Source of the DNA: Phytopythium helicoides
Lineage: Eukaryota; Oomycota; Peronosporomycetes; Pythiales; Pythiaceae
Length of the DNA: 64,000 nt
Direction of reading: 5' to 3'
NCBI GenBank assembly: GCA_024867545.1
Contig: JANFNE010000018.1
Location: forward strand, 992,001 to 1,056,000
Made by a program: the position numbers and the translations under genes. Positions 31,201 through 42,200 of this stretch are shown piece by piece. The notes below the pieces were generated by a model. It was not told the origin of the DNA. It did no database searches and saw only the letters and a list, made by a program, of their open reading frames with translations. How positions within the stretch are numbered: the stretch's first letter is position 1; each line of letters starts with the position of its first letter.

Positions 31201-33286
31201 CGGCATCACACCGATAGTAACTCCGATCGAACTTGGTCACATCGCAGTAATCGGAGCAACTGGTAATACTTTTCATAAAGAGATACGACTTCCCGTGACC
31301 AAACAGCTCGGCGCAGTGCGCTTCGCAGCCACCTTTTACGTCCAGAAACTCGGGGCATCGCGGGTCTGTGCACATTGGCGTCATGACGGCGATGATATAC
31401 CACTGGACGTAGATGCCGACAAGAACGAAGAGCAGCACGAGGCAAACGAAGCAAAACACAGTAAAGATAGCGTACTTCGGCCATCGTCGCCGTGCATCGT
31501 ATGTCTTGACTTCGACGTAGTCGGGCGGTTCACCTTCGTCGGCGACGTTGATAGTCTCGACGACATAATCTCGGAACTCGGAATTTGGCTGAGGGACCTC
31601 CTTTGTTCCAAGCAGATTCCACTCGACAAGCAATGAGTTCTGATACCGGCTCCAGCGTTTGAGGAACGACGGAGCCCAGATGAATGCGATGCAGAGACCG
31701 TAAATCCCCATTACCTTGAGATACCATCTGTAGTGGATCCATCGCAAGAAGATCCACAGAAGGATGCCGGCATTGGACGGATACACTAGCGCCGAGTTAT
31801 ACAGGCGCACAAAGGCCATGTAGAAAGCGATGCGGAGTCCAAAGTAGTCTTTGAGTCGCAGCAAAAAGAGTCGCTTATACGTTGCTGTATGGCCTCCCTC
31901 TCCTCGAGACCACGATGTGAGGATGAAGTCGGTAATGCTTGGATCGTGCAGCGGGAAAACGTCGCGCACAACTCGGTCCTGGTTATTTTCTATACCTCGA
32001 AGACCCGCGCCTGGTGGTTTGTCTGTTGCGCTGCGGGTGAGTATGGAAGCAAAAGCTGCAATTCGATCCGAGGCTGTCATTGTCTCGCCATGATATTCGT
32101 AGTCATCTCCGACGTTGCGGGTGTCCTCTTCGGCATGATTCTCGATGATGCGCTCCATGGTCATGAGTTTATCTTCACGTGCGAGTAGCCAAAGTGGGGC
32201 ACTGAGCAGCAGGATGATGCAATTGAGAGTGTTCCGCGTATTCGCTAGCACCGTAACATGGATGCCAGCGCGCAGCAAGTTGAGCACGATTTTTTCTTGC
32301 GCATCCTGGAACTCGCCTCCCCGGTGGTTGTGGAGCACCAATACAAACTCAAAGTCCATCCGGGGCTGTAAGTTCAGCATGCGGACGACAAGCTCAGGCA
32401 GCCACACGCACTCAACTGTGTCGGCAGTAGCGAGGATGACCGACTCTTCTACGACTTTTGCGGACGCATCGACAACAGGCACGCCAAAGTGTTCTTGATA
32501 CCCGAACGACTCGATTGGCGACACTGCATCCAAGCTGCCGTTCGTAGCCGGGAACCGCCCGGCCGAGCCTGATAACACGATATAGAGTCCATCAGAGGCA
32601 CGTTCGTCGGAGAGAATGATGTCGCCGGCGTCATATGCTCTGAGCTCAGACACGCTGACGAGCTGCGCGAGCTCGTGATCGCTTAGTGTCGCAAATTCTT
32701 CGACTCCGGCTAGGAACTTCTTTCCTGCCTGGATTTTTGGGTCGCCGTCGTCGATCTCCTCGGCCATGTCCTGGTCGTCGAAGCGGAAGAAGCGGTGCAC
32801 CGCCTTGCGCATTTCCAGGAGAAGCGATCCAGAATCGCTCGCGGACCCCGGCCAGAAGGCGCTAAATACGCTGCTTCCATCGGCAGGAGAGCCATCGGCA
32901 CCGTCGAGCAAGTCGGAGCTGCTGCTATGTGGATTGCTGCGGCCGTCTCCACGGTTTGGTGTCGCCGAACGAGACGCGTACAGCGAGACGCCAATGTGCT
33001 GGCGTAGCTGTGCTCGCAGCGCCTCCTCCTGGTGCTCATTGAGCTCATTGTGCCGCTTTCGGTAGATACGCGGCGCATCGCCGCTGGGCGGCGCCAGCAA
33101 GGGCAGCGAGCCCGTGGGCACGACGTCCATCTCAAATGCCGCTGGTTTTCCACCATGGGCGCTCGGTGGTTTCGCCGCCTCTTGGGTTGGGGTCGGCATT
33201 TGCGCAACGACCGCCGAGCTAAGCATAGCGCTCACTTTTGTGTCGGAGTCGGAAGGTCTACATTGATTTGTTTCGCTCACACCCAT
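28232..33286 (-). CDS. anoctamin/TMEM16-family membrane protein with cNMP-like and C2 domains
   Basis: 1684 aa, intronless. Residues about 195-305 resemble a cyclic-nucleotide-binding domain (LRAYDAGDIILSDERASDGLYIVLSG). The phosphate-binding cassette lacks the usual FGE..R(S/T)A, so nucleotide binding is doubtful. The anoctamin core follows (about 320-1260): the cytosolic FEFVLVLHNHRGG region, FPLHDPSITDFI, then around ten hydrophobic spans (GILLWIFLRWIHYRWY, FTVFCFVCLVLLFVLVGIYV, FLFNWVGYFYWFF, WLSAFIFEIFVAQVIV) and a Cys-rich extracellular loop. The C-terminus has an SH3-like stretch (GMPVLLASRKFGRWLEA) and a C2 domain at about 1450-1590 (MHLKVVEAQNL, DPYCVLT, SPVWDEQLVFPL). TMEM16 proteins are calcium-regulated channels or lipid scramblases. 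Which activity this one has cannot be told. Confidence 0.88.
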   Translation of the reverse strand: MGVSETNQCRPSDSDTKVSAMLSSAVVAQMPTPTQEAAKPPSAHGGKPAAFEMDVVPTGSLPLLAPPSGDAPRIYRKRHNELNEHQEEALRAQLRQHIGVSLYASRSATPNRGDGRSNPHSSSSDLLDGADGSPADGSSVFSAFWPGSASDSGSLLLEMRKAVHRFFRFDDQDMAEEIDDGDPKIQAGKKFLAGVEEFATLSDHELAQLVSVSELRAYDAGDIILSDERASDGLYIVLSGSAGRFPATNGSLDAVSPIESFGYQEHFGVPVVDASAKVVEESVILATADTVECVWLPELVVRMLNLQPRMDFEFVLVLHNHRGGEFQDAQEKIVLNLLRAGIHVTVLANTRNTLNCIILLLSAPLWLLAREDKLMTMERIIENHAEEDTRNVGDDYEYHGETMTASDRIAAFASILTRSATDKPPGAGLRGIENNQDRVVRDVFPLHDPSITDFILTSWSRGEGGHTATYKRLFLLRLKDYFGLRIAFYMAFVRLYNSALVYPSNAGILLWIFLRWIHYRWYLKVMGIYGLCIAFIWAPSFLKRWSRYQNSLLVEWNLLGTKEVPQPNSEFRDYVVETINVADEGEPPDYVEVKTYDARRRWPKYAIFTVFCFVCLVLLFVLVGIYVQWYIIAVMTPMCTDPRCPEFLDVKGGCEAHCAELFGHGKSYLFMKSITSCSDYCDVTKFDRSYYRCDAALIGCFETERGIVGTARWFYVLVQGIVLGLTLDIVFLAIFEAIALAFNRWENYQTDQESETRCIQKIFLFNWVGYFYWFFLLAFVYVPNGADVQEAIRNRIDNSWVFTLDYNFRFSRYWVDGLISMDSAFVTPMIVTQALNLLINTFVPYLLRRAIIRARDSYHVKKERLSTVLKKSKTARSKLATPTKGGNDSNQVEGSEATGSFSNANALEASDSEYNAFNEVEQWVTLTDAVDRQELSKTLTEREPIAARKLDSAIRDLFSSISSHDHHMSEICGELTRDDLDEFQLTSYDWVDRIARSIEEAGVLRGFWDTATATMEAGGAARQDDADGGDERHASRALKLRLVTNWQCRNYNYTADRIMEESSMGVYSPFGDLLHLAIQFSYTIMFSVVWPFCCFCSFARNTIALRFDAIKMTIDCKRPIPRRTVGIGPWLSAFIFEIFVAQVIVPALLVYVSGQLDAFFKECNISDELYGPGVCLTRAQRLASFCSLENVGIAVCFVVYFMKSDISSETAIKVVAHTRKLRHNLRKSVRMIGESILVSVGPVQPNALPGSAPPAPYLAASSSTARSRSDAEKILLTTQDEEKIDDDDVIDDPTLLFSVDLSVPPIAPVVGINPGAPSRDSSELRHRRSTASGTLNMTRGPGKATEPVPSIEWREGTVSWVKNGRIKVNFSGGRKLSEDGAGAGARADPLGGEVWLASHERHVLMDPTPVKIFEVGMPVLLASRKFGRWLEATVVGVDSRDRLGNPVRPSPNEMHLKVVEAQNLRSTRGGGSVDPYCVLTAHAAGVQQFRHSTSIKRRAASPVWDEQLVFPLLAADSAGSPPAETTTSVSTTSPAAVTPLPPINVATTEVAGDRTVKVVVYNNDPFARLERLGEVEIDVAQFRDGRRHRVLLPLAQSKRHVWTLEAVQRLAHRQALGGADYPLLGMPHLLLELQWIDTRLPTRVSVRVKGQRQTLELSRRFCETNLCYGIRPEMISSQPKFHIA

Positions 33287-34162
33287 CGGGTGAGGTTGAA
33301 GTGAGCTCTTCAGAAGTCAACTGCGGTGCCGGTGCTTGTGGATCTCCTCCCTCTGACTCGCCCATCCCGCGGCGCAATCGACTGGCGACGAATATCAATC
33401 AAGTGGGGGAGCTGGTCCAGTCCATCCGTCCGTGGTCCCATGACAAATCATCAATTGGCAATTGGCCAACCTCCTCCTTCGATCTTTCGCAATACCCGCA
33501 GTCCAAACGATGCAGCAGGCCTGGGACGTGATGCAAGACACAGTGCTTTGCATCGCATCGAGAATGCTCCATGCTCGGCCTGCCCGTGCGTGGCCACTGC
33601 ATTGCGCGCGTCTCAACGTAGCGCGACGCGCCGACGTCACGGCGCGCAGACGTGACGCCGCAAAAAAATGGAAAAACGGTCTACGGTATAGTGGGTGCCC
33701 GAGCCTGCCAATACGGACCTTTCCAATACGGACGCGCATAGTAGGACGAAGTAAACAAGAATGGTTGAGGTCACTAAAGCCCACGTTGAAGTTCCGGGAG
33801 CCCGATATACCTCGTCCCACAGCTGCCAGCTCCATACAAACCGCAAGACAAATGCTCCGCTCTCGCGCTCAGTATGCCTCGCCTCCCGACACCTTCAGTC
33901 CAGCCCCCGACAAACCAACTCGCGCCTGAAAGCGCACGCGCAGCGAGCGACAAGCGCGGAGCGGCCGGCGCATCGCGAGACAGCGCGAGACCTCGGCGCC
34001 CTTCGGCTCCGGAGCGCGGCGCGCCCGGCACAGCTGCGGCTCCAGCTCCGGGAATAAGAACCAGCGAGTCGCGCGTAGCGTGACGCGTCGCACGTGGCGT
34101 GACGCGACGGACGCAAGGGAGACCGAGGAGCTACAGGGTCTTGTTGCGCCGCCCAAGCAGCC
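33287..34162. promoter_or_regulatory. divergent promoter region (anoctamin / sugar transporter)
   Basis: 876 bp between two ATGs on opposite strands. No credible gene inside. A short direct repeat (CCAATACGGAC-like at about 33706 and 33724) lies near the middle. The last 250 bp before the transporter ATG are rich in GCGCG/CGAGC and probably form its 5' leader. Confidence 0.4.
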
Positions 34163-35944
34163 ATGGTGGGCGTGGCGATGAACTACTATGACGACGGGGA
34201 CGTCGACCCGGACAACCCGTCGCCGCCGACCGAGGGCAACCGCACGTACGCGATCGTCGTGTGCATCTTTGCGTCGCTGGGCGGACTCTTCTTCGGCTAT
34301 GACCAGGGCGTGACGGCGGGCGTGCTCATCATGGAGTCCTTCCTGACCGACTTTTGCGTCGGATGGTATTCGCAGACCATGGTGGACTGTACCAAGGCGA
34401 CGGCCGACCTGCCCGGCCGGTGGGTCGACTTCACGCTGTGGTACAACATGACGTACAACATTGGCTGCATGGTCGGCGCCGTCGTCGGCGGATGGGTCGC
34501 CGACAAGTTCGGCCGACGCGTGACCATCTTCCAGGCAGGACTCTTCTTCTGCATCGGCACCTCGTGGGTCGCCTTTTGCCCCGCGCAGGCGCACGAGGCC
34601 GTGCTCATCGCGCGCTTCATTCAGGGCATGGGCGTCGGCAACTCGTCCTTCTCGCTGCCGCTCTTCGGCGCCGAGATGGCCCCCAAGGAGCTGCGCGGCT
34701 TCCTCTCGGGCTTCATGCAGATGACGGTCGTCACAGGACTGCTGTCGGCCAACATTGTGAACCAGATAGTTGAGAACCACCCGCGCGGCTGGCGCATCAC
34801 AAACGGCGTCTGTATGGCCGCACCGCTCGTCGTCATGCTCGGCATCTTCTTCGTGCCCGAGTCACCAAGATGGACTTTCCAGCAGCGTGGCAAGGACGCC
34901 GCGGCTGCCGTGCTGCGCCAACTTCGCCAGACGCGACGCATCGACCGTGAGCTGCAGGCCATCAGCCGCCAGATCGCGCTCGAGGGCGAGGATCCGGCCT
35001 CGTATTTTGACCTGCTCGAGCCCTCGGTGCTCAAGCGCGTGATCATCGCCATGCTGCTACAGGTGCTGCAGCAGGCAACGGGCATCAACCCGGTGTTCAC
35101 GTACGGCGGGCTCATCTTCAAGGATGTCGTTGGCGACGGCATTTTCTCAGTGCTCATCTTGTCGATCGTCAATTTTGTGAGCACGATCCCGGCCATGCGC
35201 TGGGTTGACACATTCGGTCGCCGTCAGCTGCTACTCGTGGGATCGGTAGGCATGGTGGTTGGCCACGTGGTCTCGGGAATCACCTTCACTGTCGGCTGCG
35301 ACGGCAACACGGACAATTCGGGCTGCTCCAAGACGGCGGGCTACATCATCATCATTGGCACGGCCTGCTTTATCTTCAACTTTGCCATTTCATGGGGGCC
35401 GGTCTGTTGGATCTACCCAGCCGAGATCTTCCCGTTGAACGTGCGGTCCGTGGCCGTGTCGCTGTCGACCATGGCCAACTGGCTGATGGGCGTGGTCATG
35501 ACGTGGGTCGTCAAGCTTTTCCCGTCGCTCAACATCAACGGAGTCTTCTTTCTCTTCTGCGGGACGTGCATCGTGAGCGGCGTGTTCGTCTACTACCTGT
35601 GTCCCGAGACCAAGGGCATCCTGCTCGAGGACATTGAGGCGCTCTTCAACCGCGGAGCTCGCGATCACGGCAGCCCCGTCCGTGTTGACCATCCGAGTGC
35701 CCACAGTTTGCAGACTAGGAGGTCGTTCAAGAATGTGGTGAGTCCGCCGCCGCCGTCAACGACTGCAGGACTTCAACGAAGTTGGTCGAGCGTGTCAACC
35801 GCAAGAGGACGAGAGAACAACTACTACGCGTACAGTGCGTACTACCCGCAGGATCGGCTGGCGGCCATGGTCGACGATGACGAGATGGCGCCACCGCCGT
35901 TCCCGTTCCAGACGCACTACGCGAGCAACGCGAGCTTGTGGTAG
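34163..35944 (+). CDS. sugar transporter, major facilitator superfamily
   Basis: 593 aa with 12 predicted membrane spans. Sugar-porter signatures occur in order: FFGYDQGVTAGVL in span 1, GGWVADKFGRR in the first cytosolic loop, RFIQGMGVGNSSFSLPLF and EMAPKELRGFLSG, PESPRW, LQQATGINPVFTYGG (span 7, sugar contact), RWVDTFGRRQLLL, GPVCWIYPAEIFPLNVRS and PETKG. This is the proton-coupled or facilitative hexose/polyol transporter family of the plasma membrane; the exact sugar is not readable. A span 1-2 loop of about 60 residues with a pair of Cys is longer than in many members. The C-terminal tail is Ser/Tyr-rich and likely cytosolic. Confidence 0.95.
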   Translation: MVGVAMNYYDDGDVDPDNPSPPTEGNRTYAIVVCIFASLGGLFFGYDQGVTAGVLIMESFLTDFCVGWYSQTMVDCTKATADLPGRWVDFTLWYNMTYNIGCMVGAVVGGWVADKFGRRVTIFQAGLFFCIGTSWVAFCPAQAHEAVLIARFIQGMGVGNSSFSLPLFGAEMAPKELRGFLSGFMQMTVVTGLLSANIVNQIVENHPRGWRITNGVCMAAPLVVMLGIFFVPESPRWTFQQRGKDAAAAVLRQLRQTRRIDRELQAISRQIALEGEDPASYFDLLEPSVLKRVIIAMLLQVLQQATGINPVFTYGGLIFKDVVGDGIFSVLILSIVNFVSTIPAMRWVDTFGRRQLLLVGSVGMVVGHVVSGITFTVGCDGNTDNSGCSKTAGYIIIIGTACFIFNFAISWGPVCWIYPAEIFPLNVRSVAVSLSTMANWLMGVVMTWVVKLFPSLNINGVFFLFCGTCIVSGVFVYYLCPETKGILLEDIEALFNRGARDHGSPVRVDHPSAHSLQTRRSFKNVVSPPPPSTTAGLQRSWSSVSTARGRENNYYAYSAYYPQDRLAAMVDDDEMAPPPFPFQTHYASNASLW

Positions 35945-36079
35945 GAGGTAGGGTATTTTCTATTCGGCCCTGATAGCAGGGGTTACCATTATCTATTATG
36001 CTGGGAGAATACAGCGGCTAGTGTACAAGCGTCGAGCTCTAGTGTGAATGCAGTGCTGTTGGTAGATACTCCTGCTGCC

Positions 36080-37036
36080 TTACGACAGGATGAAGTCCAT
36101 GGTCATAGCTCGTGGTCGCTTGCCGAGCGCAAGTGGCGGCCATCGGGGTGGCGAAACGTGCACGAACACTGGCAGCGGGCCTAGCGGGTTGGCTTCTCCG
36201 CTACGCCTCTGACCGGCGTAGTAGTCTTCGCCGACAGTCCCTGTGCCGGCGCTGCTGTAGCCATCTGGTCGTTCGGCTAGTCGCATGAGCTGTTGCACAC
36301 TAGGCAGACGGCCCAGCGAGGTTGCGGCGATCCCCACGGTCACGTCCTTGACCTCTCGGTCCTCTTGTCTCAGCTCAATGGCGAGCGTGGCGGCGTCCAC
36401 GTCTGCCAGCATCTCGTGCGTCGCGCAGTCGGCGGAGAAGAGCAGTCTGTAGGAGCACGGCCGTGATGCCAGCTCTCGCTCGGGGAAGTCGGCGCGCGTC
36501 TCCAGCACGCGCAGTCGGCCCGAGAGCACTACAACCGGGGCATCTCTCGCTCCCAGCGCCGCGAGCGCGTCCAGCTCGAACCTCGTGGTGGTCGTGGCGG
36601 CTGAAGTGGCCGAGCTCGCCGAGGAGGCCGAAGAAGCCGACGAGGGCGGCGCTGGCGCGTCGCTGAGCGCGTCGAGTCGCTCGAGCACCGCTGCAGCGAC
36701 CGCCGCCGGGTCGTCGACTCGGACGTCGTTGGCGAGCCTCCTTCGCAGCGCGGCGAGCAGCTGGAGCTCCCTGACGCGCGCGCGCAGCGCGAGCACGTCC
36801 GTCTCCAGCTGCCGCTCGTAGTCCTTGTACTTTTTGCGGTAGAACTTGCCGCGCTCGCTGTTGTTCATCTTTGGCAGCTTGGTCTGCGCGCTCCACCTGC
36901 AGCGCGCGCGTCTGGGCCGCGTACTGGCTGCATGGCGCTCGAGCTCGTCGGCCGCCGTGGTGGCGGGCGACAGCGAGGGCGACGAGGGCGGCGACGGCCG
37001 CCGCTGCGAGCGCATCAAGGGCAGCGCCGCCAGCAT
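36080..37036 (-). CDS. bZIP-like transcription factor with a non-canonical basic region
   Basis: The frame is open to 37501, but the ATG at 37036 gives a sensible 318-aa protein. Its core is a basic helix and zipper: NNSERGKFYRKKYKDYERQL, then leucine/valine heptads (TDVLALRARVRELQLLAALRRRL). The N-x7-R spacing of bZIP DNA-contact residues is kept, but the usual Ala and Ser/Cys between them are replaced (R, G, Y), so DNA specificity may differ. Atypical basic regions are known in oomycete bZIPs. The middle is Ala/Ser-rich. The C-terminal half (FELDALAALGARDAPVVVLSGRL, YRLLFSAD) looks like a folded alpha/beta region I do not recognise. The 5' end is uncertain: an intron near 36900 is possible because another frame there also reads as a coiled coil. 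Confidence 0.6.
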   Translation of the reverse strand: MLAALPLMRSQRRPSPPSSPSLSPATTAADELERHAASTRPRRARCRWSAQTKLPKMNNSERGKFYRKKYKDYERQLETDVLALRARVRELQLLAALRRRLANDVRVDDPAAVAAAVLERLDALSDAPAPPSSASSASSASSATSAATTTTRFELDALAALGARDAPVVVLSGRLRVLETRADFPERELASRPCSYRLLFSADCATHEMLADVDAATLAIELRQEDREVKDVTVGIAATSLGRLPSVQQLMRLAERPDGYSSAGTGTVGEDYYAGQRRSGEANPLGPLPVFVHVSPPRWPPLALGKRPRAMTMDFILS

Positions 37037-39228
37037 GCAGAGGCGGCGGCTGGGGAAGCAGTGGCGAGCGCGCGGCAGGTCGGCGAGTGAGCAGCGGCCG
37101 GCGCCTGGCGCCTGGCGACGCGCCTGCCTGACCTGCTGACGGAGGTCGCGGATGGTTGTCAAGCGCCCGCCAGGCAGCACAGGCAGGTAGCGCAAGGCAG
37201 CGCCATGAGCCGCCGAGGGGCTGGCGGTTGCATGGTGGTGGACTGGATTGTTGCTTTTTTGAGCTTTTCGATCTTTTCGGCGCGGTTTTATGCGTCCGCG
37301 GCCCTGTCCCAGATGCGTATACTCGCCATTTGACGATAACGCACACGGGTATAGAGGGGTATAGTATTGAGGCTGTTGGGAAGGATCCTGTTGAAAGGAA
37401 TGAGAGATAGACGGAGCTATACGGATTGGGACCTTCTCAAAACAGATATCCAAGCGGCGCGCGCTCGGGCTATTGTCGCACGCAGCGACTTCCGCCACCA
37501 ACGTTCAGCGCGCGCCGTGGGAGCATCCGTGGGCTGGAAATGCAAGGGCCAAAACCAGCAAAACGTGGACTCTTCGAGTACTTTTTCAAAAGAAGATCTC
37601 GGTCTTGCAGCTTGCAAACAGCTCGGGCTGATGCTGCTACATGTCCGTTGGCGTCTTCTTCCGCGTCCCAATACTATTTGGGGGCGGCTCGAAATGGAAT
37701 TGAGAGCCCCGGCAGCACGGCGGTGCGTTTTGCCCGGTCCGATGCCGATCTTGGGCTGAACGCACGTCCTTCAGCACGCATGGGAGAATCTCCAGGCGTC
37801 GCGGTTTGGTGTCAAGATGAAGGTAATTTGGTCTGGTGGCGGTGAAGTTGCTGAAGAGGAGAGGAGGAGGAGGAGCTTCCTCACATGGGTACATACGCCG
37901 AAACGAACTCAGAATGCGTGTCTTTTGCACATGACGTCACCGAGCAACACGGAAAGATAGCGGCGCGTGGCCCTGCAGCCGTAAGTCATCGTTCATGTTC
38001 GACTCATTTGTTCAACGAGGTTCAACACCCGCGCAACTATCGGTGATCGATGAGCGTTGCTACGAACTTCATGCTGCCTTCAAGCTGCGACTCATGGCGG
38101 GCAACAGCGAAAGAGCTGCGGTGCTGAATCGCGAGGAGGATGGGCGTCAAACTTGTGTAAAACGCGACATTCTTTCCATTGCGGGAAGCTCAAATTTGCT
38201 GATCCAAAAAACCCAGCGAGCTGTCCCAAGGCAGCAAAGCCTTGGGCCTCGAGAGCTGGCTTGGTTCAATGGCACAGAGCCACGCATCCGGGGGACCTGG
38301 GTTCGTGAGCTACTTATACCTGTGAGTGCATGGCGGCTATTCGTGCCGCATGAACCGGCAGGAATGCGATTGACGGCATGAAGCCAGGGTCGTTTCTCGC
38401 GGGCTCTCGGTCCGTTGGGTGCGAAACCCCCGGGTGAGGCCGCTGCGCATCCTATTGCTGGCGGCAGTGAGCTTGCAAAGATCATCCAATTTGGTCACAT
38501 TGACCAATCTCACGCGCGAGAATTGTATTCATAACTCGAAGCCGTATTCCAATTGGAACGGTCCCTCAACGCTTTCAACACGGATGCCCCTCAATATATT
38601 CGACGCGGGTGAAGGCAAAACGTAGAGGAAACGACTTTCCCCGCAGCCTAACCGTAAAAAAAAGAAACAGAACGATGACAAGGTCTTCTTGAGGAGCAAG
38701 GTGCTCCGTCATTTCGACTGTATCGACAACACACAACCACTGGTGTATAGTTGACCTGCAACAAATAGTTGACCAGGACCCAGGAATTCCTTTGAAAGGA
38801 GTTGCTGCTTGACCAAGGCTCGGCAAGCGTGCGTCCGCTTGCCACCCTTCGAATTAGCAAGGGGGTGAAGAGATGCTCAACGTGAGGTGCTGACAACGGG
38901 GGCAAAAAAAAAGATCATTACATTGATATGGCTACTCAGAGCAGCAAGGGTCATTCATTGCTACTAGTTTTTGAGCTCACTCCAGCATGTACTTGCCACT
39001 GTTTTATGCATAGACACAGCGCCACGAACGAACGCTGTTCCGAGAAGCGTCTGATTTACACGTTTCATGCCTTGCGTATTGAACATTCCCTCCATTCAAG
39101 GCTGTGCAAATGCTTGATGACGAAGTTTGATTTCTTGCTAGTATCGCGATCGATGATGACCCGAATGTACTTGTTGGAAATATGAGTCGGAGGTGGGACT
39201 TCTCACTCAGCATCTTCTTGAGAGAAAG
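37037..39228. other. long intergenic region, no gene recognised
   Basis: About 2.2 kb. Open frames of 80-140 codons at 37417-38485 lie on both strands, overlap, and show no domains. Composition shifts to lower GC after about 38400. No RNA gene or repeat family recognised. Confidence 0.4.
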
Positions 39229-42200
39229 CTATCCGTACACTTGTCGTCGTAAATGTCGCTTAGAGACGTCATCCGAGTCGCTGCCAGCTGCTTCAATATG
39301 CTCTCGTCTTGCTTTATGAGGTGATTCCCGTGGTCGACTAGCTACCGACTTCGGGATCCCGTACATCTTGCTCAGCTTTTCGTTGATTCGGTCCATGTAG
39401 TCATGCACGGCAGCATTTACCTTGTCAATCTCTGAGGTTCGTTTCTCTGGTGCCCTCTTGACAAGCTCCGCACGTGATGATGGCCACCTGATGCTTGATG
39501 GTGATGACTTGTTCGTGGAAGCAGACTGTACGAGCCAGCTTGGCGCATCAGGCGAGGACGGTCCCGCATCAGGCGAGCTTGACCCCGGATCTTCCTCTTT
39601 ATGTTTCTTGCGCGTTGAAGTTTGAATATTTGCTGCAGCAGTATCAGTCAACGCTGTGGAGACGTCCAGCTGTCTCCATTCCCGCATAAAATGTTCATTG
39701 GATGCTGCAAGCTTGGGCAGCCGGGTGTCGGATACCTTACCCGAGGGATCGCAGTCACTCCCGCTGTCATCGTCACCGTTTCCAAAACTAGCTTCATCGA
39801 GCAGCTCTCTCCTCGGAATTGTCAGGTCCTCAAAAGTGACAGCCGGTCGTTTGGGAGATCGCCCTCGGACAGGTTTCTTATCGGTTTCGGTCTCCAACTC
39901 ACCGAAATCAAAGCTACGCTCCACCAATTGACGCTTCTCCTCTCTCAATTCTCGCTCCAGAGCCTTATGCTTGGTCTGAAGCTGCACTATTGAGGCTTGC
40001 AAGGAAGCTTTCTCCATCACTTCAGCTTCGAGCTGGGCTTGCGCGCGCTGGTATAAATCGTGAGCGCGCTTCACACTTTGCTTTAGCTGTTTCATCTCCT
40101 CATCTAGTCTCCTTGCATCAGCGCGAGTACGTTCTGTCTTCGCCTCTTCCTCGGTGCCAACTTGGTGTAGCCTCTCAATTTCACTCTCAAGAGATGCCTT
40201 CTCTGTCACCAAGGCGTCACATCGATCGTTGGACTGAGCTAGTTCTTGTTCCAAAGTGGCAATTCGATGCTGCATGTCTTCTAATTCCCGGTCCTTGTCA
40301 ATTACCTGCATGTCTTTCTTCTTGCATTCGGCCTGTAATCCTTCGTGCCGTTGCTCACTATGCTGTTTCAGCTCTTCCAACTCTGTTTGGAGGGCACTCG
40401 CTCGTTCAGTGAGTTGTTCCATCTCACCAAGTACCAATGCTTGTTGCTCCAGCTGAAACTGGAGCTCGTAATTATCCTTCTGGAGGGCGTTGCGCTGGAA
40501 ATGCAGATCCTCTACGCGCTTACCAAGTGTGATGATTCGCTGCTGAATGAGCTCAACAACAGATAGTTCGTCTTCTTCGGCATCCGTTTGTCGATCACTT
40601 TCATCGTCAAATGCCAAGCGCTGAGAAGATCGCTTCGTGTATCCAGATCGACGGGTACTTGGGCGTCGCCTTCGTTCTAGGAGTGCTCTACAGTGGAACG
40701 TGCCACTGACATTCTCAATCAACAACTCGCTCGCGTTTGCATCCATCGCGGAAAGCACCTGAAGCAGCAGTCCACCGATGTTTGGTGCAGCTTTCTCACT
40801 TCTCAGGTTTCTCAAGCGCGAAGCAATATCTTGATCTGTATCCATGAGAGCTGCTAGGCGCTCGTTCACGTTCAGAGTGCGCAAACGCTCAACCATCGTG
40901 TGGAGGGGCAGCTTCTCAATGGTCTCTCTCAGTGGAAGCACTTTAATTACAGGCGTTGAAGGCTCTAAAGATGCTTGCCAACAATATGGTCGTGACTTCT
41001 GATCCGAGGAACCACCGATTTGGATTAGAGGTGTTGCAATCCCAAACTCGGATCGAGAGTATCGGCTTCCGACGTCTCCACTTCGGGCGAGCGATGCAGC
41101 AAAATGCTGCAGCCGGTTAGCAGCAAACACCGCAATGACGGCTCGGCGAAACACGATTCGATAGCGTCCACGAGAGCTGCTACCACCAGCATCAACTCCC
41201 TGAAGCGATGATGCTGGTAGCATTTCCTTCAAGACACTACCAACGCACTTGATTTGCTCGAAGTGGAGTGCATAATCGGCGTTCTCACGTCGCAGGAGCC
41301 GCTTTTGGACTGTCAAGTCGCTGACTTGCTGAATCAACGGCCGTACAGTGGCAGCAAACAGATGAGCCACTGCAGCAAGGATAGGAACATCCGATTCCAG
41401 CGCTTGCAGCTCTTGCTGCACGGTCTCTTTATTGCTTGAGATCGTCTGGATCTGTGTCTTGGCAGCATCCAGTGTCTGCATGAGCTCCTGTTTCTCGTTC
41501 TCAACGTCACAAATCCGCTTCTCGAGGTGGTCTTTTACCTCCTTTATGTTGCGAGCATGCAAAGCTTCAACTGCTGCTAATGTTCGTTTGGATTCTTCTA
41601 CTTGGCTTTGAAAGTCTCTGCTCAGATGTTGCTTCGCTTCCTCCATATCTCGTAGCTCTTGATTCTGGCGATCGCAATGTTGTTGTAACTCATCGCTTAC
41701 AGCTGCCAGCTCGTCAATGCGCCTATCAACTAGAGGCAATGTTCGTGACAAAACATCATTGCTCTCTTTCATCTCAGTGTTGTCACTGGTACTGCCCTTC
41801 CGATGAGAGCGCAGTGCCTGGGACAACCTTTTGCTCCAGCTCACAGCCGCAGCTTCACAACGTTGAAGCTTGCCTTCTAACTCTTCTACCTTGCGTGTTG
41901 ACTGCTCACCCCACTTGAGAACTTCGGATTTTTCTTGCAGTGCGATTTCTCGGCCTTGCTCGGCTACTTTTCGTCTGTCCCGCTCATGTTGCGCTTTCGC
42001 TAAAACTTCACTCACATTCTGCTCCAGCTCTTGGACTTGCGTCCGTGAACTAGCAAGAGCTTGTGCTTGTTGACGTACAATGTGCCTGGCCCGCTGAAGC
42101 TCGCTTACGGCGTTCATGACACTATTTCGAAGTGCACTAGATGCCGCCCGAGCCACCTTGTACTCACTGTGAGCGTTTTTTACTCCAGTTTCATGTACTT

